DNA from: Trogon surrucura
Lineage: Eukaryota; Chordata; Aves; Trogoniformes; Trogonidae
Direction of reading: 5' to 3'
DNA length: 64,000 bases
Assembly: GCA_020746105.1 (NCBI GenBank)
Contig: CM036634.1
Span: 1,762,582 to 1,826,581 of the forward strand
In this document: positions 38,600 to 48,761 of the stretch, in pieces
Layout: every line of letters begins with the position of its first letter
Numbering within the stretch: position 1 is the stretch's first letter
Notes under the pieces: model-generated
Databases searched by the model: none
The model's input: the letters and a program-made list of their open reading frames with translations, nothing else
What the model was told of the DNA's origin: nothing
Position numbers and translations under genes: made by a program

Positions 38600-40065
38600 T
38601 AGCATCCTTTTTTTTTTTCTTTTTTTTTTTTTTTTAAAGCGATGGCTTTTTCAGCGACTAATTAGGAACGAGGACACGCGGATCTGGTTTGGTTTTAGCC
38701 TAGGATATTTATTGCGATCTGGAGTTGCTGCCTATATCTTTCAGCGCCTCGGCCTTAGCGGCCGAGACGTCGACTTCCAAAGATGCTCGCGTTGTGGGGA
38801 TGCCGTGCGTTTGTGTGAGAGCTCTTTGACTTTTTTTTTCCCCCCTCCCCTCAATTCTGTGTGGACTTTATGGATCTTATTTTTTTTAAAAAAAAAAAAA
38901 GCATCTCCTGGTTCAGGTTCCTTCAAAGACGGACACAAACAACCCCGTGTCCTGCTCAGAAATTTCTCTCCAGGGCCTGTGGCTGATCCTGGAGACTTTG
39001 TGGTTCCCACACTGCCCAGTCATCCCAGTAACGCCAGTCAGGGTGACTTTTTGGGGGTTTTTTGACCTTTTTGCTTTTTTTTAAAGAAGTGTTGGAGCAG
39101 TTTCCCCGCAGTGTGCTGCGCTGAGTCCGGGCTTAGGCCTGTCTTCGCCGCGACGCTTTGTGTGAGTGATTGGAGTGAGGTTTGGTTTGGTTCTCCTGCA
39201 TCCCCACCCGAAGCGGGGAAGCGGCCTCGCCGGGGTCGGTAACACCCAGCAGGCACGAAGCGAAGAGGTTTGAAGTCCGGGTTCCGTGTCCCGCCAGGCT
39301 GGGACACTCCTCTCCGAGGAGAGACGCTGAGCTCCGAGGAGACGCCGCTGGGATGGAGCCTCCCGGGGGTGCAGCCTCGCTCCTGGGTCTCCCATCAAGT
39401 CTTCCCCGCTGAAGCCACGCTGCTCTGCTCCAGGGTCACGGGCTGAGCCCCGAGGGCTCCGTTCCTTCTCCTCCCTCGTGGCTGGTCTCTCCCAGGAGCA
39501 GTTTCAGGCCATCACAGAGGGGGAACCCCGCGTCCCCCTGCCCGTCCCTCCGACGTACCCTCGCCTCACCCCGCCGGGAGCAGCGGAGCCAGCCCCGCCC
39601 ATGATCGGCGAGGACCGGGAGCTCGGGCGGGTGGGACCCTGAAGATGGGATCCATTGGGCCCAGGGGGTGTCGGGGAGACCCCCACACCCGCGTTCGCCC
39701 CGTCGGATCTCATCTGGGACGTCTTCTTCTCCGGGTCTTCATCGTGTCACACTTGACTGCTGCCTCCCTGGGGTCCGAGGCCGTCCCTGAGCCGACCTGT
39801 CATGTCCACGTTGGAAGATAATTAGCAATAATGAACTTTGAGGCAACGGTAACTGGAATAGCCAGGCTGCACACGGGACACTTATGCAATCAGGTTCTTC
39901 AGCCATCCATCAGTCTCCTCCTGGTCGGCACCTCCATCCCCGTTCTTTACAGCAAACCCACGTGTTTAGTGTCTATAGACCTCGTAACAGTAGTGAGTGG
40001 CTGTTGGAGTGGCGACACCCACGGATTCCAATGTACCCGTTAATCCTATTTATTTGCTTCTAATT

Positions 40066-40097
40066 TATATATATATATATATATAAATATATATAAA
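40066..40097. repeat. TA dinucleotide microsatellite
   Basis: About 32 bases of alternating TA with two AAT/AAA interruptions, in the probable OSBP2 3' UTR. Confidence 0.9.
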
Positions 40098-41160
40098 ATT
40101 ATTTTGCTTAAATTTCTATGGTACACAATAGATGAAAAATGATGAAGACAGAGGCGTCTGTCTGAGTTTTTGTAGCACGATGTCCCTAAGGCTCGTCCCT
40201 GGGAGTAAAGTGTAGGGGGTGATGGTGACCGAGTCGTTCCCGAAGTGGAGAAGCATCGTTTCGCTCTGAGGCCGGATGCGGCAGCATCCGAAAGGTGTCA
40301 CAGAAAGATTCCCATCTAGAAACGATGCCTTTGAGGGCAGTGCTCGGGGATCCCCCACCTTCAGGAGCGGGACGCTCCACACCTCTCCTCGGCTCTCGGG
40401 GCGTTACAGCATGGTCCGACCTCTCCGCTCCACCCAGACCCTTCCCGGAGGTTTGGTAAAGCCGGTGATGATCCAGATTCCTGCGTAACTCTCAGACGCA
40501 GCGTGTGGGGAGCTGCCGGGCATCCCACGTCTCCTTCGGAGAGAGGTTTTCCCCAAACCTCGGTGCCGCTGGCTCCGTCTGTGGCAGCAGCCAGAGTTGC
40601 CCCGACGGGGAGGGCGGTTTATTCCACTCGAGGGTTTTGTGAAGTGGTTTAGAAGCTGAGCTCTTCAAAATGCCTGATTTTCCTTGTTTGCTTTGTCAAT
40701 GCGAGACTTCCCCGAGAACTTGGAGAGGTGAGAAACTCCCGCACGGGCTGTCCCCGAGCCAGGATCCGAGCGTTGCCGCAGCGAAGGAGAGCGGGGGGCG
40801 GTGAGATGTCGCTCACTAAGTGCTAGCACCGAGGGTCCTGCTGGGCTCTGGTACCCTGAGAGGTCCTCTCTGATGAACCCCCATCACTGTGTCTGGCTAG
40901 AAATCACCATCACAGACCCCACAGAGCTCGGGAGGAGCACGAGGAACACCCCCCGAAACCAGGAATCCCCTGGGGTTTAGGCTAATTTTAAAAATCGCTT
41001 CATCTTCCAGAGGTCGCTTAGCGACAGCACTTCATCAGAGCGTCATCTCCTGGTCTTTCTATCCCCCAGAGGATTTTAATGTCATTCCACTGTAAATGCT
41101 GTTGAATGTATTTCTTTTTGAACAATATATTGTGAGTGATCCCTCCTCTCCTACACGAGT

Positions 41161-41166
41161 AATAAA
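41161..41166 (+). terminator. Polyadenylation signal, distal
   Basis: AATAAA followed by ACTTGGATTCGGGAGTTTTA. The upstream 100 bases are AT-rich, as in a typical vertebrate transcript end, and composition changes to purine-rich repeats shortly after. Confidence 0.55.
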
Positions 41167-41289
41167 ACTTGGATTCGGGAGTTTTAAAAGCCGCCGTGCT
41201 GAGATGGTCACTCGCTCCCCGAGGCTGCAGGTGAGGGTCCTGGAGAAGCCCTCGAGGTGGGTGAGCTCAGGGCGTGCGTGGGGACCCGG

Positions 41290-41845
41290 GCACGTGGTGT
41301 GAGGCAGGTGAGGTGGCCGGGGAAGGGACCACAGGAGGTGACCCGGTGGAGAAGGAGACCTAGGGGAGGAGATGGGGAGGTGGCCCAGGGAAGGTTGGTT
41401 GGAGGAGGAGGTTGCCCAGGCAAGGGCATGGCCCAGAGGACAAGATTGTTCAGGGAAGAAGGATCAGGGGGAGGTTGTCCAGGGGAGAAGATGGTCCAGC
41501 AAAGGTGGTTCGGTGGGGAGGAGGACCAAGGGAGATGGCTCAGAGGAGAAGAACACCCAGGGAAAGCAAGAACAGGAGAGGTGGCCATGGGTACCAATGG
41601 GAGAAGGTTCTCCAGGAGAGATAGAGGAGGAGGACTGGGAAAGGGGTTGCCCGGGGAGGGAGAAGGGGCAGGGGAGGAGATCATGCAGGGAGGAGATGCC
41701 CCAGTGGAGTCTGGCCAAGGGAGGAGATGGTCCGGGGAAGGAGGACCCAGAGAGGTGGCCCATTCTCTGCAGATGGTGGGCAGGAGATGGCCTGGGGGAT
41801 GTAGCCTGGGACAGGAGGTGGCCAAGGAGTTGGAGGAGGATCTGG
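41290..41845. repeat. Degenerate purine-rich minisatellite
   Basis: A degenerate tandem repeat built from GGAGATGGCCCAGGGGAGGA-like units of roughly 20-45 bases. The + strand is about four-fifths purine. It keeps long frames open (341 codons from 41257, 197 from 41372), which explains those frames without a gene. Unit boundaries are irregular and a tandem-repeat program would be needed to fix the period. Confidence 0.75.
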
Positions 41846-43750
41846 GCAGGGGCTGTGGAGGCGGGGAGGCCGGACGCTGCCGTGTTGCCAGGAGACCAGT
41901 GCACACACACGCCGTCCGTCCTGCCTGTCCTGCCCGTCCTGCCCCAGCCCCGCTCGGACAGGTGAGCACAGGTCAGGGTCGGGGTGGGGGACCCCAGTGC
42001 TGGGACCGCGCTTGGTCCCTGCCGGCAGCTGCCTGGCTCCAGGTGCAAGCAGTGGGGCCGAGGGGCTGGCAGCCGCCAGGCGCAGCAAAGCAACGTCGTG
42101 ACTTCATCAGAAAGGCAAATCCACCAGGTGGGCTTGGCTCAGTCGTTCCTGGCACGTTCACTCTGAAGCCTAATGAGTTCCCAGGGGCTTCTAGAGCAGT
42201 TACCCTTGCCTTGTCTTGCAGGCAGGGCAGCAAGGCAGGCACGGAGCTGGGGGAGGTGCTTCAAAAGCCAGAAAAGCCGTAAAGCTCACGCTGGCACCTG
42301 ATGCTGCACCCAGGACATGGGGGTGCCCAGCTTACCCCCCAGCCCTGGACCAGCACGGCTTTGCTCCCGAGCTGTTGGGAACAGGCTTGTCCCAGCCACC
42401 CCATAGCAGGGCAGTTTGCAAGCCCAGGGTGCAAGAAGCCAGGGCTGGTGCCTGCTGCCCCACTGCTTGTCCCCACGGGAGCTCCCCCCACCCCAACACA
42501 GGGGATTTTGGTCCCCGCTGCCGCTGCTCTGCCCCCACCAGCAGCTCTGCCCTGGCCTCTTCTTCTTGCTGCAGAGCCCGACCCAGGGCACAGCTGGGTT
42601 TCGCGGGATCCTGGGCAAGGGAACGGTGAGACCGTGGGCTGGACCCCGCTGGTCCCCACCTCAGCCAGGTGTGGGGCTTGGGAAGTGGAGGGAGGGGGGG
42701 GTCACAGCGTGAGGTTGAGATGTGGAAGTGTCATGAGACCACCCAGGGGACAATGCAGCTGCAACACCGGGGAGCTCCTGCCCCATCCCGCCCCCCCCGG
42801 CGTGTGAACCCCGGTCCCCAGTGGTGCCCCACGCCCCGCTCTCCCCTCTGCAGCAACACGGCAGCAGCGAGTACAGTGACATCCCTCCCTGGTGACACCT
42901 CTCCCCGGTGACATCTCTCCCGGCACCTTCCTCTCTGGCTCTGGGATGACTGGTGAGTGGGGCCGGGGCATTTTCATGTTTTCTCAGCTCTAATTTCCAC
43001 CACCCCCCACCATCCTGCCGGGCCCAAGCCCTGCTGCTGAGCTGGGAACCAGACGTGCTGATGCTCAGGCAGAGGGTTTTGCAGCCACCGCGATTTAAAC
43101 ACAACAGCGCTCCACAGAGCCCGGAATAGCAAGTGCTAGGAGAGCAAAATCGTGCTCTGGGAACCTGAGGCTGCAACGCGAGTGTTGTCAGGAGGGGTTC
43201 TGTGAAGGTGGAGAGGGCGGTTTGGGAGCAGGACAGTGGATAGAAGAGTGAGGAGCATCCCACCCCCATGGCCTCCTGCCCCGGAGAGCCTTTACGCTGC
43301 TCCCAGCGCTGTGCCAGAGCCCGGGACCATCCGTCCAGTTTTCAAAAATGAAGGTGATAGGGTGGCCTCTTGTTTTGGAAGCTGTTGAGGTTGAGGGTTG
43401 AGGTTGGACGGGGCTTTGAGCAACCTGGTCTAGTGGGAGGTGTCCCTCTCCGTGGCGGAGGGGCTGGAACGAGGTGATCTTTAAGGTGCCTTCCAACCCA
43501 TTCTGTGATTCTACGATCTTGCTGGAGAGGGTGAGATGCCCTCAGTGAGCTTAGGGGTGCACCACATGCTCCCCGGTGAGAACTGGCATTGCCGACACCT
43601 CCAGGCTGGGTGAGATGGCTCCTTCCCATCCCCACCAGGGCCCAGGGGAGGCTCACGGCTCCGCTCTCCCACACAGAGCTGGCAGGACACAGTGCCAGGT
43701 GTCCTCGGCGTGATGGCAGCCCTGTCCCATGGGAAGAGCGCTGCTGGGGG
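41846..43750. other. Intergenic or 5' region of the coiled-coil gene
   Basis: No exon can be supported. The sequence between the minisatellite and the first plausible start codon at 43751 is unique and moderately GC-rich, with one CR1 3' end near 43395. Noncoding 5' exons of the following gene may lie here but cannot be located from the sequence alone. Confidence 0.4.
43395..43515 (+). mobile_element. CR1 3'-end fragment
   Basis: GGACGGGGCTTTGAGCAACC, a middle segment ending in GGTGCCTTCCAACCCATTCT, and the tail GTGATTCTACGATC identify the CR1 3' end. It shares its subfamily wording with the copies at 45905 and 47860. Confidence 0.88.
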
Positions 43751-46700
43751 ATGGCTCAGCTCCTCAGCTCCCAGCCCAGCCCGGGGGACCAGAGCAGCTC
43801 CAGCTCTATCTGCACGGAGGACTTTGCTGCCAGATTTCGGGAGGGCATGGTGGAGCCCCTGCTGCCTGAGGACGAGGAAGAAGATGAGCCCGCTGGGGAT
43901 GTCCCTGCTGAGGGAGATGATCCTGGGCAGGATGAATCCTTGCTCCTCGCAGGGAGAAGATCGGATGTCCGGCAACAGTCGGCGACGACGCTGAGCAGAC
44001 ATCGTTTGCAGGGCAAGTGTTCACCTTGGAGAAGGAGGCAGAGCCTGGAGTCTCTGGGAGGGAGGATATCCAGACTGAGCCAGAGGGACACTTTGGGGGT
44101 GGCCTGGAGGGGTCCCTGGCCAGCCCCCCTCCACACAGCCGGCCCTGAGCCGAGAAGACTCTCCCCCTGGGGGTCCTTGCTTTGGGAAAGACCTGCTGGC
44201 CATCACCTTGAGTGGTGAAGACCCAGCTGCTGGACGTCCCCGGAGAGCCCCAGGCATCTTGTCTGGGACAACGAGGGGCTCTGCCCGCAGCGCTCTGCCA
44301 GGGACCAGCAGTGCCCAGACCAGAGGACATCCCACCAGCAAGCCCCTCGGACCGGGACAGCAAGAGCCACCAGCTCCCCAGGGACGGCGTGGAGGGGCTG
44401 TCACCTTTGCTGCGGATGAGGTGGAGAAGGAAGGAGCGGGCAGCAGGCAGAGGAGAGCTCCCTGCCCGGCTCGCCCTGAGTCTGGGCTGGCCGTGGGGTG
44501 CCCGGGCAGCGCTGGAGGGGGATGGAAGACCAGGACCAAGCAAGGGGAAGGGCCCTGCAAGGTGCGTCCCTGGGCTGGCCATGCTCTGCCGTGGGGCACA
44601 GTGGGGCGGGTGTTTGTGCTGCCAAGGGGACAGCCCTGGCTGTGGTGGGATGCTGGGGTGCGGAGAGCAGAGGGGGCAGGCGGTCAGGAGGTTGAGCCTG
44701 GCCCCCGGTCCTTGGGTTCCGTGTGACGGCCATGGAAATGCACGGAGAAAGGAAGAAGAGGGTTTGTAACCCCGCTCCTGGCTGCCAGTGGTGGCTGATG
44801 TCACCGCGTTGGTCCCTGCAGAGGAGCCAGGAGGGGAAGCGAGAGCTGGGATCTGCCACGAAGGTGACTCGGAGTGAAGGGATCAGAGCCAGGTACACTA
44901 GGGGCTCCAGGGACAGATCCTACCCTGAGGCTGGGGACCCAGCTCAGGCATCCCCAGAGGTGTCTGTCAGGCGTCTTCCGATGGCACCGGGAGCCCGAGA
45001 AGGTCTTGGACCCTGGATGGGCATCCTATGGGGAGCGGTGCAGTTGGGGACGTGGGTGACAGTGTCCCCATCACAGGAGGCGAGTCGCCTGCCCTCGGGA
45101 CCCGATGGACCTGGAGAGGATGGTGAGATGACCTCGAGATTGCCAGAGCGGGGCTGGCAGGGAGAGGCTGGGAGGATGTCCTTTGGGAGTGCGACCCCCA
45201 GGTGCCCTTGGTGGGCTGAGGGACAGCGGGGTGCAGGGGGGCTGGGCTGGCCAGGGCCACCAAGCTCCACCTTGGGAGGGGAAAACTCCTCTGCACCACA
45301 GAAGGGCCAGAGCTGGCTCCTGGAAGAGGTAAAAATGTGGGAGGTGGAAAAGAGGAGAGTTTTCCAGTTTCAGCAGGGATGGAGATCCGGTGCAGGCTGC
45401 TGGGAGGAGCTGGAGAAGGCGAGAAGGAAGACATCATCTCTGCAAAGAGAGAAAGTGGAGATACAGAAGGTCGGTGCTCTCCTGGTGGGGTGGGTGCGGG
45501 CTGACAGAAGGGGTTTGGTGACCCCAACTTGCCTTGCAGAGGCTCCGGGAACTGGAGCATCGCACCCGCTCCCTCCTGTGGCAGAGGCAGGAAGCCCTGC
45601 ACCAGCTCCAAGTGCTGCTCCAGAAGGAGAAGGTGGATGCCCTTCGGCAGGTCCAGGAGGCACTGGAGAAGGTCAGGGGAGGGAGAAGGGAATTGCTGGG
45701 AATACAGGATACCTCCAGCTCCACGCACGGAGCTGGGGATGCCTTCAGAGGGTGGAGGAGATGCCCTCCCAGGTGCCTCCGTGCTCGACCTGTTCATGCC
45801 ACACCTCTCCTGCTCAACCCTGGGTGGACAAGGTGGTTCCAGGTCTTTTCTAGAAGTTCTGACCTGGCTGCAAGGCCAACAGGTTTTGCACAAAGGACAC
45901 AAAGGGAAGTGTCCAAGACCAGGTTGGATGGGGCTTTGGGCAGCCTGGCCCAGTGGGAGGTGTCCCTGCCTGTGGCAGGGGGGTTGGAACGAGACGATCT
46001 TGAAGGTCCCTTCCAACCTTCTGTGAGCAGGGTGGTGGAGGTGCCGCTCTGATCCGTCTCTCTCCCGGCGGCTGCTCCCCCAGGAGAGGGCTGGCCGGAG
46101 CGCCTGGCTGCGAGCCTGGCTGCAGCGACTGGAGCATCTCCTGAGCCACGCGCAGAAGCCACCCATTGGGACCTCCTCAGCGTGCCCGTGCCGACACGTC
46201 CCCCTCCCCAGCGGTGCTGTGGGGGGGTGGACCCTTCGCCCGCAGCGGTCAGGTGAGTCCCAAACCCCTTTGGCAAGAGGCTGCTTGCCTGATGCTGGCT
46301 CCTGCACCCTGGAGCATCCTTTGTGGAGGAGCCTCTCGGTGCTCTCGGGCGTGCCGGCTCGTCCTCCTCTGCCTGTGGCCCATCTCCTCCAGCTCCTCTC
46401 CTCTTTCCTCCAGCCACGTGCTCCGGGTCCTGCGTGGCCTCCAAGACCAAATCCAGCATCATCTCAGGGAGCTGCAGAGGGTGGAAGGAGCCCGGGGACC
46501 CTCCGGCTGGAGGAAGGAGGTGATTTGGAGAGGAGGGTCTCACCGGGCAGGCTCTCCCCTCTCCTCCACCACCTGCAAAGCCCCCAGCCCCCCTCTGCAG
46601 TAGGGGCAATCCGTGACAGGTGTCAGCCCTTGGAGGAATCCAAATTCCTCGTCCGTGGAGCCCGCAGGGTGGTGGGATGTCTGTTGGGGAGCAGCCCCTC

Positions 46701-47538
46701 TCCAACCATGGGTAGACCCCGCCTGTGGGCCACCAGCGGGTGGGGCCACCTCTGGTTTTGTTCTCATGCAGGAGTTTGAGCCGAGGCAGCAGCGGGAGCA
46801 GCTCTGCGTGGAGAAGACAGCAGCTCCAGCAGCCCCGAAGGAGCGGCTGATCCAGGTGAGCGCTTCAGGCCCTGCTCCAAAGCTCCCTCTGGCCCTTGCA
46901 AGGCTGGGCTGGGGGGTTCGGGGGCTTCTGGTGGCTGCTTCCAGGAGGCACCATGGTCTCAGGGACCCGTGGGGACCTCCAGCTCCCCTCCAGAGGTTGT
47001 GTGGGCCAGCGTGTCCCACGTCTGCCCAGGTGACACGGGCAGCAGAAGTGTGCCCGACCACGAGGTGCAATTGCCCTGCATGTCCTTGGCCACTCTCTGA
47101 CACATGCTCTGGGGCCACCTGCCAGGAGGAGGCAGGGACACGCGTGTGGGACCCTCCTGGCCCTTCCAAACCCGGGTCGACCTTCGCCTCTCTCGTGCAC
47201 AGAGACCGAGTGAACGTCCGCAGCCCCGTCCCACCTCCTCTCTGACCCCGAGCGCCGGGCTTGGCCTCCGACAGCGTGGCCGTGGGGCCCTGGGGCTCCT
47301 GCACCGTGTCCAGCGCCACGTGCAGGAGCTGCAGCTGGAGAAGACACGTCACTCGTGCAGCCTGGGGAACCGGGCTGTCCTGGGAGGAGAGCTGGCCACC
47401 ACAGCAAGAGAAGGGATACGGGGACAGCCTGGGGCAAGGGACTCCCCTTCTGCCACCAAGGGACAAATCCAAAGCAAGCGGGAAGTGCGAAGCTCCGCCG
47501 CAGGACACACCAAGGAGAGTTCAGCCTGGTGGGAATAA
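43751..47538 (+). CDS. Unidentified coiled-coil protein gene
   Basis: I do not recognise the family. The best-supported part is a chain of seven exons: 45302-45328, 45368-45469, 45540-45671, 46084-46252, 46414-46519, 46772-46855 and 47203-47538 (TAA). All have GT-AG borders, and all join in phase except 46252/46414. They encode amphipathic helices (RLRELEHRTRSLLWQRQEAL, LRVLRGLQDQIQHHLRELQ, LLHRVQRHVQELQLEK) with heptad-like leucines, as in centrosomal or ciliary coiled-coil proteins. The 46084 exon needs one more base, probably in its run of seven Gs near 46221, and the chain (956 bases) is then divisible by three. A plausible N-terminal exon begins at ATG 43751 in good Kozak context (G at -3 and +4) and encodes an acidic segment (EDFAARFREGMVEPLLPEDE). 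Exons between about 44.0 and 45.3 kb are unresolved. Confidence 0.5.
45905..46026 (+). mobile_element. CR1 3'-end fragment in an intron
   Basis: AGGTTGGATGGGGCTTTGGG, then GGTCCCTTCCAACCTTCTGT, mark a CR1 3' end between the coiled-coil exons ending at 45671 and starting at 46084. It is nearly the same text as the copies at 43395 and 47860. Confidence 0.88.
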
Positions 47539-47859
47539 CCTTGGAGCAGGGCTAGGACACGACGGGGTTTGTTTCTAAGCCACCATGAATCTGTGTCATG
47601 GGGTTGGAGATGCCAGAACACTTGTTGAGGGCTGAGGGACCTGCTGGTGGGAAGGTGCAGGAGGGAAGGGACCTGGAGGTGTCTCCCACACTGAGTGCCT
47701 GGAGGAGCACCGGGCGGGGCGATGAGGAGCACTGGAGCTTGAGGGACCCACGGGGTCTGGCAGTTTGGTTTGGCTGTCTCCATGAGAACTGCAGCGCACA
47801 GTCCCGCGAGCAGCCCAGCGTTCCTAGCAGCTCCCTGTGACGAGCGAGGAATTTGAAAG

Positions 47860-48065
47860 AGGGTTTTGAAACGGGACAAGGTTAGGTTTGAATTCGACGT
47901 TAGGAAGAAATTCTTCCCGGCGAGGGTGGTGAGACCCTGACGATGTCAGGACGGGGCTTTGAGCAGCCTGGGCTGGTGGGACGTGTCCCTGCCCGTGGCA
48001 GGGGTGTTGAAACAAGGTGGTCGTGAAGGTCCCTCCCAACCCAAACCGTCCTGCGAGTCTATGAT
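47860..48065 (+). mobile_element. CR1 3' fragment
   Basis: About 205 bases of CR1 3' UTR, from GAAACGGGACAAGGTTAGGT through GGAAGAAATTCTTCCCGGCG to the tail CGAGTCTATGATC. It lies just downstream of the coiled-coil gene's stop codon and may form part of its 3' UTR. Confidence 0.88.
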
Positions 48066-48249
48066 CAGAGTGGAGGCACTGAGATTCTACAAATCTTTCT
48101 TCCCCTCCCTCCGGCTGCACCCTGCTTATGGTGACAAGCACCAGAGCTGGCTCGTGATGGGCAGCAGCAGCGCGTGGCTGAGGAAGGGAGATGAAGGGGG
48201 AGATGAACCTCCCATTTTGGGCCAGTAGGAGCCTTCTCAGCTTCTGGTA

Positions 48250-48255
48250 ATAAAT
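48250..48255 (+). terminator. Candidate polyadenylation signal of the coiled-coil gene
   Basis: AATAAA lies 712 bases after the stop at 47538, the first such hexamer on this strand after it. Using it would place a CR1 fragment inside the 3' UTR. Weak evidence. Confidence 0.35.
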
Positions 48256-48761
48256 GCAACGTGCTGTTCCTGGGATGCCCTTGGAAGGGAAAATGTTCAT
48301 TCCTCATCAAAACCTGACCCGCGCGTGCGAGCCCACCCGATAGCCCAGCGTGCGCGGAGCCTCACGCTGCCAGAGCGACCCTCCGGCACATGCTCTGAGA
48401 CCAGAGCTGGGCTGCTCACAGCTGCCACAAGCTACTGGAATGGACTGGGACTGGGTTGCGGCTACTGGGAGGGGACTGAGAGCAGCAGGAGCTAAAGGGG
48501 ATGGACTGGGACCAGCTCGAGGCTACTGGGCGGGGAACTGGGACCAGCAAAGAGGAAGGGGACTCCCCCTGATTCCCCACCAGCTGGCAGATGAACAGAG
48601 CAGCCGCCCCGCCCCAGCTCTCCCCCTGGGGGGGGACCCCTGCGTCCACGGAGCAGCCCCCCCACCCCCACCACGGGAATAAAGGAGCCTCTGTCACCAG
48701 GGGACAATGGGGACATTGAGGGGCCCCCTGGCCCACCCACTGCCCCCGCAGAACCCCCCCC

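Larger units (their letters stand above)
38436..41185 (+). other. OSBP2: Probable OSBP2 3' untranslated region
   Basis: No coding frame is recognised between the OSBP2 stop and the second AATAAA. The stretch has poly-T and poly-A tracts (about 38608-38637 and 38888-38900), a TA repeat near 40066, and AT-rich 3' UTR-like sequence towards 41.1 kb. Two AATAAA hexamers, at 38594 and 41161, suggest a short and a long transcript end. The long form would have a 3' UTR of about 2.7 kb. This is inference from sequence composition only. Confidence 0.55.

Noticed and set aside
41257-42282. 341-codon open frame rich in Gly, Glu and Arg
   Set aside because: It is a translation of the purine-rich minisatellite, where stop codons are rare for compositional reasons.
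44967-46307. 446-codon open frame on the complement
   Set aside because: It lies antisense to the coiled-coil exons and a CR1 fragment, and its proline and serine rich text reflects composition only.
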